From Apteryx mantelli (Eukaryota > Chordata > Aves > Apterygiformes > Apterygidae), in the NCBI RefSeq assembly GCF_036417845.1, contig NC_089980.1, positions 62,804,501 through 62,868,500 of the forward strand: a DNA stretch of 64,000 nucleotides. The letters are read 5' to 3'. The translations under genes were made by a program, and so were the position numbers. The first letter of the stretch is position 1, and each line of letters opens with the position of its first letter. Of the stretch, positions 46,901 through 61,900 are shown piece after piece. The notes below the pieces were generated by a model. The model did not search any database. It worked only from the letters and a program-made list of their open reading frames with translations, and was not told the DNA's origin.

Positions 46901-49900
46901 TACTTTTGCAGAAATGGATTAGTGTAGATATTATGAAAAGAAAACCATGAAACCATGCATATGGAGGATCAAACAAATCCAGCTAGTAAGCACTTACCCT
47001 CAACATAATATTTAGCTTTTCTGGAAGAACCAATTTTGCGAAAGCGACGTTCATTAGTTTTAACCTGGCAGATGTTTGCTCCAGCACACTCCAGGAAACT
47101 TGAGTTTCTTATACCAGAAAGTTGAATTTCATATACATACTTGTCACCATTTGTTCGTATGTCTCCAGAAGCAGCGTACAACCTGAGGAGACAGAAGGCA
47201 GGCCTATCCTGAAGTTCAAACTCAAATTTAGGTTATTCCCAAGAAATAAGGCTGACAACAGTGGTAACAGCTAGCACTAGTTGATTCCAGAGCAAGTTGG
47301 AGTGAACGATTCAAGAGGCAGAAGAGCAGTAAGACAGACTTCCACCCTGAATACTTACAGGTGAGGATTATATTTAGTATAAAACCTTCCAAAAGCGCAC
47401 AAAAAGCAAACATTGCTAGCTATACTGCCCTCAGTAGGTGTATGCTTAAACACTTTCAGAGGATTAAGATAAACAACTGGGAACACAAGCATGATTCAGC
47501 AGCTTTCATACACATCGCATACTGACCATAAAATCCCTATTAAGCATGCCCTGGAGCTACGATAAATAGCATAGCATAGCTTTTGCTGACTGCCAACAAG
47601 CAGTCTTCTCTAGAAGGACAACTAGTTCTACTGCAAGGGTTTCCCAAATGCCATTTACAATTGTACCCTTCTGTGCTGCTGGTGAGAGCTAGACTGTTTT
47701 AAGATTAAGAACTACTTGTTCTAGCCTCCTGCTCAAAGGCTGAGCTTGCTCAAATATAACTTGTTTTTCCATCGAACATTACATCAAGCTTCTCATTTTC
47801 TCCTGACCTCATCTCCCCCATCCAGACCCATTTGATTCCTTTCCTTATTTATAGTATTAAAGGCACAGAGGAAAAACATGTTTGTCTAGCAGGTCTATTC
47901 ACAATACTTTTGCTTACTTATACTGATCCCACATCCTTCAGCGCACACTACTGGTTTGTGCCCTGCAGGCAGGGTTCATTCTTCCCACAACACTGGAGTG
48001 TGGGAGGTTTTCCCTCCATAAAACATAAGTTTTATTTTAAATACAGCAAGTTGCAAAACTGGCTGGAACAGAGTTATGTGCAACATGTTATACAGACAGT
48101 GTAACTCACTTTTGAGGCTTTTGAAGCACAAGCTCTTGCCTCCACATGGATCTGCTGAGCAGAAAGGAGCTACATAAAAGGCCAAAGAGTAGTGTAGGTA
48201 CAAATAAGGGTCTTTGGCACTGAACTGATGTCTACGCACTCCAGAAGAGAGCAATGACTCACTCAGCATCCACCATTAAGAGTTCTGCCATCAAGATAGT
48301 GTATGTGCAGGTTTAGACTGACCTTGAGTATGCCCAGACACGCTCAGAGCTTTTAAGTCCAGCAGCAAGCTGCAAGACCGCCACTATCAATCAGATCCCT
48401 AAGTCCGTCATTGGTACAAGTCTGACAGCAAATTTAGTGGGATTTCCATGGAACAGCTAGGAATGGTTAAGGCAACTTAGAATAGTCGCACCAAGGTCTC
48501 TTTTCTTACAGTAGAGTTCTACAGGACTAAGGTTCTTGTTTGTTTTACTTACTTGTAATAAACATTCCCCAAAGAGAAGTTTTTCCCAGTTACAGGATTA
48601 ATAACTGTTCCATTCACTACCTCCACCTCCTGCTGCTTAACAGCACAAGCTGCTCGTGTGTCCCAAGTGATGTAGTAAGCACAGTTTTCTTCATCAATCC
48701 TGCCAAGTAAATAGACATAGCACATCAGTCTGGGAAATAGGAATGAAATATCCTGCTTAAGCATCTTTCAGTAAGCAAGTTGAGTAGCTAACACACTAAG
48801 AGAGGCTACCTGCAGAAGAGCTGTACTGACCTTTTCTACAAGTCTAAGACTTAAAACCACCTTGGCCCCACTTAATCTTAAACACAAGCCAGGAACAAGC
48901 TCCCCGCTTAAAGTTTCAGAAGTCAGTTCAGAGGGTTTTACATAAATATTTTAGCTAACAAGTCAGAATGTTCTTGGCAGGTTAAAGCTTTGTACTTCAC
49001 TTAGCTAGGACAAGAAACATGACGTAGTTAGATTTTGCAGCTTAGTTCTTTGACACTTGCAGAGCCTCATGTACAGTTTTCCAATTCTACAAACAATATG
49101 CAGTTCACCAAAACAAGACTGAACAAAAAGTCATCAGCCTTTCTAAACACTTGTGATCATGCATATACACCTCACAGAATGGACACACTCTAGTTAAGTA
49201 ACCTGCACTGAGGCAACAAGAGAGCTTGAAATCATTAAGGAATGGAGCAAAACCATACTTTATTAGCTAAATGGCTTATCTATAGCAAGTTTGGGCAAAG
49301 TTGTTAAGAGTGGTTCACTATAACTGACATTGAAAACAAGATCCAAGACACTATCAGTTTTAACTTGGAAGTGAAATGCTTAGATTTTTTTCCAGGTCAT
49401 CTAAGATAAATACAGAATAAAACTGTTTATGGAAGTATACAGGTGCAAAAACTCCAAAAGATGCATATCTTACAAATACAGACCAAAAGATGAGTTCTTG
49501 AAAGTAACACTCAGATGCCTACATTTGTAAGGCTGCTTTCAAAAGCATTTCTTGTGGGGAAGGAGATGGGAAGCAATAGAGAAGATAGTAAAGAATCTGG
49601 ATGCTGTTTCTAGTCTAAAAATTTCCAAGACACAGGAGATGCAACGTAGACAGAGACCTATCTGAATTTAAGTCTTAACTGTAACTGAGTATTTGGCCCT
49701 TTGTACACCACTTCAGAGACAAGCTAATATCATCCCTTTTATGGAGCCGCTATAGAGGCCACTTCATTGCTGCCTTTGTTGTGGTACAAACCATTATGCT
49801 AGCATTAAAGTGGGAACACAGCAGCACAGCAGAAGGAGGACACAGTGCTATCCAGCAGACTCCTTTGGTTAGAAGTTGATATGTGTACATGCTCTCCTTC

Positions 49901-52900
49901 CTAATTTTGAAACGATCAAAAAGGTATATAAAAATCCATTTTTCCAGTCACAGTTTTTTGAAGTTGGGCATACAAGTCTGACTTTTTTCCAGGCACCTTG
50001 TTCACTGTCTTTCATTCAATAAAGTCAGAATCTTATGGTAGGGAAAAAGATTCAGAAGTGAGGAGCCATACAGTGAGTTACTGGCTGTAATGAGACAAAT
50101 GTCTTTTCCTAAACCAATCCACTTACCTGCTTATTCAGGTTAATCGTGACAATGTTTCCACATTCTTTTTGTAGGAGGTACAGGGGGGGAAAAAAATAAT
50201 CCACCCACCATGATCCTTTGTATTATTGCAGCATTTAAGTCACCAGCCAGAACCTGATAATTCTGGGGCTGTCCAGCATAAGACAGTCACTGTCCTGGAG
50301 ACTTACAGTTTAATGAAGAGGTACAAAGAAATAAGCCATAAAGATCAGGTAAACTAATTTGTTACTCACCTCTGTAGCATGGGCATGCCAACTGTTTTTG
50401 CACATTTCAATTCTATAACTGTCATTACTTTCTTGTTTTTCCTGCATTCCTGCCCACTGGAATAACTGATATACACTGTATCACCTAGAAGAAATGTATG
50501 GTGACACTCAAGGATTTTGTAAGCAGCTGTCACAAATTCCATTTGTTCATTCTCCAGAGCTCATTACTTAATACTAACTTCTAATATTTTTCATAAACCA
50601 TGCATCAGTTACAGCACTTTGATAAGTCTGAGGTTTTCACTGATGACCATGTAAAAATTTCTCCTCAAACATACCCTTTGCATTCACATAGTACTATGTT
50701 CAGGTCACCAGTATGGGAATAGACAACATTTAAATTTAAGAAGTTCTTTTGACATATTAAGAGTAAATAAATTCCATTTATAAACAAGTTTAGGCAGTGA
50801 ACACATTCACTACACCCCATTGTTTTTGAAGTTGGTTGCAAAACCTCCCTCATTTTTGCAAACTTAGCAGCAATTGTAAAAAGTGTCCTTAAACTGGAAA
50901 CTTAAATAAGATCAAGTTTTTTTGCTCCTTTTCTGAAGGGTGAAGCCAATTAATCATCTCCCTCACATATTGCTTTTTAATAGAAAAGCTCAGTGGACAC
51001 AGAACAGGTCTTTCAAAATTGGGTAAGCAAAATAACTCTCCTTCCCACAATTCACCTGTTTAACCAGCTTTAGTGTGTTCCCCTGACATAAACACCATAT
51101 AAGTAGTAGTGTGGTGTGGGTTTTTTGGGTGGTGGTTTTTTTTGCGTGCACTTTTCATTATGTTTGTTTTGGGGTTGTCCCCCCCCCACAAAAGGTTCAC
51201 TGGAAGAAATATTTCAGAATTTCAGTGAAGTTTTTATACAGCAATAACCACTATAGTTAGGTTGTGATATTTAACCATTTCATAGCTCTCTACAGGAACA
51301 AGTAACTATACCTGTCACATTCAGTTTCTGTGTATGAACAAGTCCGAGAACTTGAACATCTCCATTGCTGCTTTTTCTACAAATACTGGCTCTTTCAGGG
51401 CAGCCTGTGGGTCCTTCATGCACCCTCTGACAAAGATTCACATAGTACCTATAGAAAGAGAACATGATAGAGAAAATTTCTTTAAAGTCAATTTAGGCTA
51501 AACGGACAAGGCAAAATATAAACTATATAGCTTCCTAACTGAAAGCTAGTCAAGTTGAATGAAAATGAAATACTCAAGTTGCTGAACAAACAAAGCACAT
51601 GCTAAGGTTCAGAAGAATATTTTTAACCATCATTTTCAAGTAAAACTACCACACACCAGATTGGTTCCAATTTCCAGCTGCCCTAGATCAGAACCAACCA
51701 GTGAACTGAGTCTAAAGATGCCCAGAAGTTTGTTTTGCCCAGCTATAAAGCTTGCAGCTCTATCTTAAATAAGTGTCCTTTTTTAGTTCTATACCAGATA
51801 AGTATTATTGGAACAGAGAACTGCTAGTGAGGTGGTGAACAACAGTTCTGTCACCCCACAGCTTATCAAAATTATGGAATTAGCTGCTCTCATCCTTGCT
51901 AGTTCATTTCTATTCATTTACTGGAGGAGGTGATGACTGCCTGCCATTTATGTTTTCCTTCAAGTTCATACTGGCATGTTTTTCTGCCCAAAAATGTGTT
52001 TCAGCCTTCACAGTAGAAGAAACAAGATCCAATTAAGGGCATAATATTTTGTCTAAAGTTTGAGTCAATCTGAAAAGGGAGTCAAGATTTATGTTCAACC
52101 TGATTACAAATCAAAAGTCGCATTTATACTGTAAAGTAACTTCAGTAAGATAGTTTAAAGAGAAAGCCTTCAAGAAGCTTTTAAGTTAAATTTATTTACC
52201 CTTTAAAGAGTTACCAATAGAGGGAGAGGGTGAGGATTAAAACGGTAAATATCCACCCTCTTCAGATAAAGCAGGTTTTTTTATAAATACATGCAGTATT
52301 AAACATTGACAATTTTCACACACTAGAAGCAACTTAAACTGAAAAGTTTAAATAGACCCTGAACAGGGACCAAAACAGAAGCACTATGCCATCTTACAGC
52401 TTCAACTATATTGATTAGCAAGCTGGGAGTTACTCACGAGTTTCCATTGTGGAAAAAGATCCATGATCCTGTCAGGGAAGAGAGCATTCTCAAGTCATAA
52501 GTTCTGTGTTTTTGGACAAACTTGCACTCCATCTTCTTAGGAGGACAAACAGCCTGTGTCCTCCATTCAAATGTCACAGCACAGCCAAGCGTCTCGCTCA
52601 GAAGGCGTGGACTCCCATTGCCAGCATTCTCATCACACATGAAGATAATGGTAGATTCCTTTTTTCCAGTTGCTAAGGAAGAGAGGTGGAAGAAGAACAA
52701 CACCTTGCAAGAAGTTTTCAGGCATGCAAAGTTTTTAGCGTTGTAATTCTAAGATATGAGCAGAAGTTTTAACCGGGTATTGTTTAACATAGTTGAGACC
52801 TAAATGGGTATGACATGGCAGTCATCTTCCCTAGGTTAACTTTCATGACTTTTAGAAAGTTGTGCAACTCTTTCTTCCAAGATGGATGACCTCCATCGAG

Positions 52901-55900
52901 GCAGAGTATTCACCACTTATGACTTAAAACCTCAATTTCTAAAGGCTTCAGTTTCTCCTTTTACTTTGCTCACCCACTTGGATAAAGTGAAGTTTGTGCC
53001 ATACATTCCCTTGCCCACCCCATCCTTTCCTCCCACCACATTACACCAGTGGTCTTCTGTCCCAGACAAATAAAGGCTAACTCTGCCTTAACTCAGATCA
53101 TTACACATTAAATATAGGAAATTTTTACCATTGCCACAAAATCCCCACTTTCCATCTCCCTGGTAGTTTTCAGTTGTAGCACACCACGGTCTATTCTTTT
53201 CTTCCGTAATACATTCCTCATAGCTCTTCCCTTTGTACTTGAAGGGGAACACACAAAGCTCCCCTTTTTCAGTCACTGAGAAAGAAGGGTACATTCACTT
53301 AGTAACATGCAGTGGAAGAGCAGGCATATCCAGAGCCAGCACCACATCTGAAGCCTGCACTTCTATACTATTTAAGAACAGTCATGAGGCAGAGAAACAC
53401 TGAAACATAGAATTTAATATTAGGATGTAGTATACAGTTAGTTATGATCACCCCTACAGAAAAGCTGCACTCTGCACTCCCTTTTAGCCAATATTTGTTG
53501 AGGCTGCAGATTAATACAATGCATTTGATTTAGCAGGACTACATGTTTTTATTTAGGCATGCAAAACCCACATTGCTTCCCTCCTGTTGTCACAAAACTC
53601 TGATTCAAGGGTAAGAAAGCTGACAAGTCTTTACTGTAAAGAGTGGATCTGCTGGATCTCACCTGGAGGGCACCGATCACCGCCTGTATACTGCAAGATG
53701 ACCGTTTCATCCTGGTGGCTATAGTCCATTTTCATTTCTTTTACATTTCCAAAGGATGACGCACCATTTTCCGAGATCAGACACACAGCCCCATCCTTGC
53801 ATTTCCCCTGGGGCATGTCTGCTGCCTTACTGCACACACCAACATGGTAACTACTGGATCCAGAAAGCACCTGTGCAGACACCCAGAAGCATCATCAACA
53901 AGACAGCCTTTTACAGCCTGCGGTCAATACTTGCAAAGTATTACCTAAGAGCTTTGAGCCAAGTCTCATACAATATTTGCAAAATGCAGGTGGAGAAATT
54001 GGAACTAATTTTGCAAGGCTGACCTTCATTTAATGGCAAAGTTGCAGACCAAGTATACCCACAGGGCCAAGGATATAACCTGTTCAGTAGAACTTTTTCC
54101 ACATTCAAGACCAAGTCAAAATTCTGCCTCACGTGAAGAGTTCCACCCTCCTTCCCCATCAGGGGACTCATGAATTTACCTCTCAAAAATAAAAAAGACA
54201 GCATTCTAATGTCTTTTTCCTCTGCTAGACAGCAAACAAATATGAACACTGACCAAAGCTGCAGCATGCTCTTCAGTCTCCTTTCACACCCTAGAGAAGA
54301 TGTCAAACCCTCTGCTTCAGCTTCAAAATGTTGATAGTGATGAGCAATATGATCATGCCACTAGAATGCATTACCTTATATGATCTTCCAGAAAGGCTGG
54401 TCAAGTTAAAAGTATAGTGTAATTGTTCATCAGTCACAGAGCAACCTGAAGTTTTCACTTGATCAGGACACACAACTGGAGTTTCCCATTCAAACACAAA
54501 ATTGCAGTCAAGTTTCCTTATCATCTTCGGCTTGCCCTGTTACCAAATAACATAGCAAGAGACATTAGGTTTTCTGGGTTTTTTTGTTTGTTTTTTGTTT
54601 TAAACAAAAAAGTTAACCTCAGTTATTACTGAGGTTAGATTTCACTAATGGTAGGGCTAATTTGTCATCTCAGTATTACAACTAGTACTAAAAAAAAAAA
54701 GCTGCAGGTAAAGTACTTTCTACCTAGCTTCAGAAAACACTCGAATTGAAGCAGGCAAATTCTTATTAATTAGGGTTAAGATTTTGATGTTCAGCTTAGT
54801 TGAAAGCAGGAACAAAAATGAAATGCTGTGTTGGTCCATGGTAGGGAACATTTTGAAGAGTTCACCAAGTTCAGGTCAGGACAGAATGTTGTTTCCTTTA
54901 TCACCATATTTTAAACAAAAATACAGATGCAGGCTGTGTTATTTTCAGAGCTGCCCAGATTTCAGCTCATTTCCCATGTTGATGGACAATGGTTCTACTG
55001 AGCATCTCCAACAAGCTCTAGTTTGTCAGTCATCATAAAGTGCTTCCTCTGAATGCTTTAACAAAAGCAGTAAAAAAATTCAGGACATGTCAGGTTTATA
55101 TAGTCATAGTGTTCAGATATCAGCCCTGAACAAAAAACTAAGTCTCTAAAAGCAGATTTTTAAAGCTGTGTAATTATGGAAAGAGTTACAATATAGGGCA
55201 AATATTTCATAGATAAAAACACGTATAACTGTGTAAAGTTATTGTGTTAGCTTACAGAAAAAGGTCAAGCTTTTGGATCAAGGCACAGTACAAGACAGCA
55301 TTAAGTTTAATGTCAACAATAAGTAACCAGTACATTCCTTCAGTGGAATCTGATCCCCAAAACCATCATAATCAGATACTCCCAAACCTAAAGATCATGT
55401 AACTCTGAAATTTTGCTCAGTTAAGTCTATAAATACCAAGCATATTCCTTGCTCAAGTATGAGACAAGCTTGTTAATCCATTCTTACATGCTAGAAACAA
55501 ATTCTTGATTTAGTTATAAGCAAAGCTAACATTCTCACTGGTTACTACCCATTTTCCACTGCACTCCAGGATCAACATAAGTTTTTCATAGGTATCTTAC
55601 CAGACTAGTTCCTTGGCTGCAGTGAAATACAATGAGAGAAGTATAGTTCAACTTGTTTATCTGGCAAGGAGTAGTGCTGTTGTAAGTGATGTAAACTTCA
55701 TTCACTGCCTCATTTATCTTAGGAGGTTCAGTAACACGACCAATATCCTACACAAGCAAAAATAGGCATTAAAAAAACAGATGAACTACTAGATTTCAGA
55801 TCAGTTCAGAACCCAGAGTTTCAGACCAATTCAGAGATTTATCTGTTAAGCTTACAAAGGAGCACAAATACTATGCACTTTTGAAAAATGCATCCTATAT

Positions 55901-58900
55901 ATCCAAAGAACAGTTATATTTCAATTCTATCAAAACAGAAGTTGGACAGCTCAAAACACCCCTCAATTGAGCTTGACACAAGCCAGGGAGGTTCTGCATC
56001 TTATGGGCAGTATTTTTTAATCATCAGGCCAGAACAGCTACATACCACTTAAAAATAACATTATATTAACGATGGAGTGGGTTTTGTAGATTAATGTGGA
56101 AGTTCATAGAAAACTAAATCCACTTTTTAATGTGCATCTTCTAAAGCCTGCAAAGACTACTTCAAAAGGTAAGAGCCTCCAGCATCTCTCAATGTAACAT
56201 CGCGGAATACTACAAGCTATCGCGGAATACTACAAGCTATCGCGGAATACTACAAGCTATCGCGGAATACTACAAGCTATCGCGGAATACTACAAGCTAT
56301 CGCGGAATACTACAAGCTATCGCGGAATACTACAAGCTATCGCGGAATACTACAAGCTATCGCGGAATACTACAAGCTATCGCGGAATACTACAAGCTAT
56401 CGCGGAATACTACAAGCTATCGCGGAATACTACAAGCTATCGCGGAATACTACAAGCTATCGCGGAATACTACAAGCTATCGCGGAATACAAGCGTATTA
56501 TTTCTGCACATCAGAATGGCACTAAGAGGCTTTTTGCTTCCCAGGCTCAGTATTTGGCATGCAGCCCTAAGTGAAAATTTTCTATAGTGGTTTTTCATAT
56601 TTGTCATTGTATGCATTGAAAACAAATCTGCAATATTATGGAATCTTCTACCTCCCAAAAACCACTGGGGTTCAGGATGTGTAAATACTTCTTACTAGGG
56701 AAAAGTGATGAAAGGGAATTTTGCAGAGTATATTTTAATTTAGTATTCCATTTATTTCTCCCATTGCCAAGCCTCCAGCTCAAATCAGGTCTCTGGACAG
56801 GGATATTGTTTTAAACTAGCAGAGAAGTTTACGTTCCAATGTTTCCAGGCATACTACTTACTATTGGTGGTCCATTAACAGGAACCATGCAAACAGCTGC
56901 TCCAGGTGGGCAATTGACATCTTTGATAGGATTGAGAGGCTCACAAATATTGATGTAGAAGTCTGGAGAAGCATCCATTGCAGCTTCGTCCACAAATGCC
57001 TCATAATATCCAGAGCGATGGATCAGAGGAGACAGGTCAATAACAGAACTCCCATTCAACACTGAGCACTTCACCTATAAAAAGGTATGTTTTATTGCTA
57101 TCCACTTTAGAGACAAACATGCTCTCCTTCACAGGGAGAGAAGTGTAGTTGCACTTAAGTCTCAAATTTTACTCAAGTAAAGCAGCATTTGTTACGATTT
57201 TTGTTTGGCTACAGATACTAAGCACCCACAAGCTGCACATGAAAGAGTCCAGTTCTTAAAAACATGCTTATGGAATGCAGTCTATATCAGAACATCAAGA
57301 GTTAAAGCTTTAGCATGCCCATCCCCCCTACATCATGGGACCATTTCTCATAAACAAACTTGGTTATAACAGTGTAAAGCTACTGCATTGTAAGCTGATG
57401 GCTTGAGTACTGCATTTCCTCAGAAGCTATTTCAAACACATTCTCAAAGTATATAAGCTTACTGACAACATACTAGAGATTTTATTCTTGTTTAAGTGTT
57501 AGATAAGGAGAAACTGCAGCAAAATTATTATTGTTTCAGGACAAGTGATCATCACTACCTAGCCATTACTATTCATGAAATATCTAGAGTCACTGTGGAT
57601 ACACTGAAAAAAAGGTCAGAAAGGCATAAACAATCACTGAATAAAGTTAAGAGGCTGGAGAACGCAATGTCTTTATGCAGTAGGGATTTATAGGCACACT
57701 GTGGTGCATACGGCTGTAGCCTTCTCTCCAGTAGTATGCAACAGAATCTTACAAGAGGCTGAAGGAGGGAACATACAACATAGGTCCTTTCAGGGAAAAG
57801 AAAGCTGGAAAATGTTTTTCTGATGGGAAGTGAGAACTATAATAGTACTGAGACTGTGACTAGGGAAAAAATAACCTGCTGTGACAGTCACTCTCTGCAA
57901 AAGTATTTGAAGTAGCAAGAAAATTTTTGACAAAAGTAGCTAACAAAGCTTTCTTCATGTGACCTTTTCACTTAAGGAAGCCCAAAGCATGACTGGGTTC
58001 AAAGCAAGACTGGGCTGATTCGCAAAAGGTACTGTTCAGGTGCTATTAAGAACTGACCTGAACTCACCCTATAGCTCAGGGAACACAAACTTAAGCCATT
58101 TAACCTTAGACTCTGACCCTTTCCTGGCTTTTACGCTGTATATCCACCACTGGTAACAGCCTAACTAGCTAAAATAAGACCAGCTCAAAGTTTTGTCTGG
58201 AACACCAGTTGGTCTAGAGTTTACTAAATAAGGATATTACAGCATGCATTATAGGCCAAAGGCAGATCTGAAATTCATGCTATCAAGGTTGATCAAATCA
58301 GGTACTGTACTGAGCAAGCCTGATCATATTTGCCTGACCTCTAGATACTTGCTGAGAAACAAAGTAGACTTAGGCACAGATCTCCATCCTCAGCTCAACC
58401 TAAACCATTGCTTGCCTGTTCTGTTGGAGAATCTTAACCATGAATTCCCAAAAATCAGCCTAAGGCTTCCATTTGAGCTGTATAGCAGCTAAGTAGATTC
58501 ACAGAAAGGTTGATCTGGAGTTAATGCTTTAACTTGTTCACCATGTTCACCAGAAATTTGATCAGTATTGTCTCTGCTGTAGAAGTCCCGTTAAAGAAAA
58601 AAGAAATGAGAACTTCTGTATTAATTTGGGTCCTCTGCTACAGAAAGTGTCCTGTCTCTCAAAGGTTTTAAAACATACATTGCTACTATGCCTAAACCAC
58701 TGGAAACTTAGTCCCACAGAAAATTGTCTTCTAGAGGTAATTCTCACCTCTTCCTCACAAGCCAAGGAAGTATGCCAAGAGAAGTAGTTAGTGCATGTCT
58801 GCTCATCAAGGGACAGAAAAACAGGCCAGCTATCATCTCCTGCATCAGACTTGCAAACAAAGCTAAAATAGCTTTTATGCTTCAGTTCAGGGTCTGCAGG

Positions 58901-61900
58901 GCAAGGATCTCCATCTTCATAAACAAGCTTTAACACTTGATCTTCGTAAGTTAAAATTTTACTTAGCTTTCCAGCGTTAATCGGTTTTGAACCACCAGTG
59001 ATGCAGACACCTGAAGTGTAAACAAAAAAACCAAAGCATATCAACCACCCTTCCAAATTATATTAAACAACTACCTTGCAACATGATCTTTGCATGAAAC
59101 AGGATGTCTGAAGGGCAAAAACAAGTTTTTTCCAAATAGAGTACTTATTTTGCTTTTTCTTAACTCGTACAGTAATACAATTGTAAATATTTCTGCTACA
59201 AGTGACCAAACTTTTCTACAACATTCCTTTACATAGTACAAAGTAACCTGTGTGAATTGTAGGAGTTTCTTCCCTATCTTCCTCCTAACCATCCCCTCAA
59301 GGAAAGAAAGTTAAGATTTAATCTCCATTTATTTTCCTAGGAAAGGCTAGTTCACACTGTCTGCTATAACTATTAAACTGAGCTGCACTAAAACACAGTC
59401 CAAATACTGTCTTTGACACTTGTTAACCAGTGGAATGTATGCTATACATGCTATAAACTATACACATTTAGACAACCACAAAGCATAGCTTTGTTACTTC
59501 TCTGAAAACTAGGGGATTAATGCTAGATCTCAACCAAGATTACACATAATTTTAAGTTGCTTCTAAAAACCAAATCAATACAGTATTTTCTTGTAAATAT
59601 GCAAAAAGTAATCTTGTAAATTCATGTGATAGTCTTATAGCACTTAAAAATGCTCAAATATTGTCTCATGTTCATTTGAGAGAAGGACCATCCAACCTGC
59701 CATGACCAGCAAGAAGTTTTAGTAAAGTTTCAAAAGCGGCTAAAACAGAGTCAAAAGCTACAAGAGTTGGCAGTGGGTTTAAATTGAGAACACAAGCCTG
59801 AACACGGATGTGTTACAGCAATAGATCACCATGCAATGTTTGTGCCCTCAGCCCACTCCAGCTAGAAGCTTATACCCTACTCCCCTTTCGATAGCAGCCA
59901 AGAGGTGTAGCAGCAGCGTCTACAGTCTTGTCTTTGTGGTCCACATGAATACCCACCCATTCAGACCATAGAAAGTGGACAGGAAGCAAGGCCACTTAAG
60001 GCTAGGAATGGAATATGATATGAATAATTGTTCCATTTCTTAGAATAGTTTTAGATTTTTTCTTAGTTGATTCAGCCATACAACTGTTTTCTTCACTCTT
60101 TCCATGTCTTCAGTAAAACCTGCCTCTCATTTTACTGTAGACTTGAGCACAAATAGTTCCTCGGGTACCCTATAGCCTGTGATTACTGTACCGGAGAGAG
60201 CGAGATGCTTACCAGCTCCATTAGCACATGAACTTTTAGTTTCAGCACACACATTCAATTCAATTTTTCTGTTGTGAGAATCATAGATTGTGTAGCCAGA
60301 CTCTCGCTTCAGTGACGTCAAATCAAAAAGATGGCCTGCAGGCAGATCAGGGAATAAGTCAATCTTTTTGCAGATTCAAAGTCAAGATTTCTGTTTCAAA
60401 AGCTCTCAGTAACTTCGTTTAGTAGGAGAGTCAACCAGCCTCTCTTGTCTGCTAACTTATGAATTCTCAACTCTTTGGCCTTCTATTAGAGGCAAAAATC
60501 TAGTTTCAGGACAGCTATATAGCAAACTCCCTACAGACCATTTATTTCCCAAAGGACAACACAGTAGTACCTTACAAGATATTTCTACCCACCAGCTTGT
60601 TAGTCACTATCCAGAGAAGATCTGCCACATTGTCCTTCTCTAATAAAGTCCCTCAAGAAGGCAAATGCAGTAGTGCTGCTCCCAGCAGCCTCCTCTGCAC
60701 ATAAAATTCTCATGCCCTCTCCTTACCTGTTGCAGGATTGGTTACCCAGCAGTCATTTTGCACATTGCTTTTAAGAGGACACGCAGCAGCCGTGAACCAT
60801 AAGAAGGTATATTCACAATCTTCAATGGCCGTTATAAGTTCTGGCTTTGATTCCTAAATATGAATCAATGGAGAGCTACATCTCTACAAAGTGATACTGT
60901 AAGATTTCATGCCACAGGGTTATCCCTGAGCTTTTAGTTCAGTTGAATTCAAATGCCAATCCTTGGACTCCATATCCCACCCTGCTCCAGTGAATTAACT
61001 CAAGTCTACAGTAATTAACTGAGGCTATTTCATACACACAAGACAGCACAGAATCATTATCAGGAACAATAAAACTGTTAAGACAGTCTACTCAGGCAAC
61101 GAAAGACCCAAAAGGTGAGGGTAAGACACCTTGCCAAACAGATTATTTAATATCAAGGCACACAGATGTGTAACCAAGAGTTAAAACTACATGGCCAATA
61201 GTATTATTTATTGCTCTAAACACTTCCTAGCCTGCAATACATTCATTTTTAAAAGACAGACAAATTGAAGCTATTACAAATGTACAGTCTACTATCACAG
61301 ATTTTATCCAAATGATCTCTTAAAAACTGCTCAGCAGCTGAAGTTCAGGTTCTCTACCCCATACTCTGCTCATAAGCCTCCCTCCCATCCACTTACAGAA
61401 GACTAGGTTTGGGAATGCATATGAACTGTCCACCATTCTCCCCATATACACAAAAGTGTATACAACTCATGAAAAGGCAAAACCCTGCCAGCAGGGCCTC
61501 ACTTACGAGTCTGTTTTCATCACACTTGAGGCGCAATATTGTTGTTTTCTTGCGAATTTTATCTGGGCACTGCTCTCCATTAACATATTTCAGAATAGAA
61601 ATGCCGTTTTCCCACCGGGGACCATCAGCCACTTCTCCAAGACTTATACATTTTGCACCATCCATAACAGAGACAGCAGCATCAGAAGGACAGGAACCTA
61701 TGCAGATGAACAAATAAACCGTAACTCTAGGTGTTAAGCCTTTCTTGCTTGGAATAAGATTCCATTACTATACTTTCAGGTATGTCATGACTGACCTGTC
61801 TTCAAGCAATCCCCGAAATCATACCCACAGTGCTTTTCTCAAACACACAAGTACCAGCAGCCACTTTGCCACCACTTTGCGCATGACCTTGAGTGAAGTA

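Noticed and set aside
51105-51190. T/G-rich stretch followed by a C run in IGF2R intron 41
   Set aside because: It reads as simple low-complexity DNA. No periodicity or motif was found.
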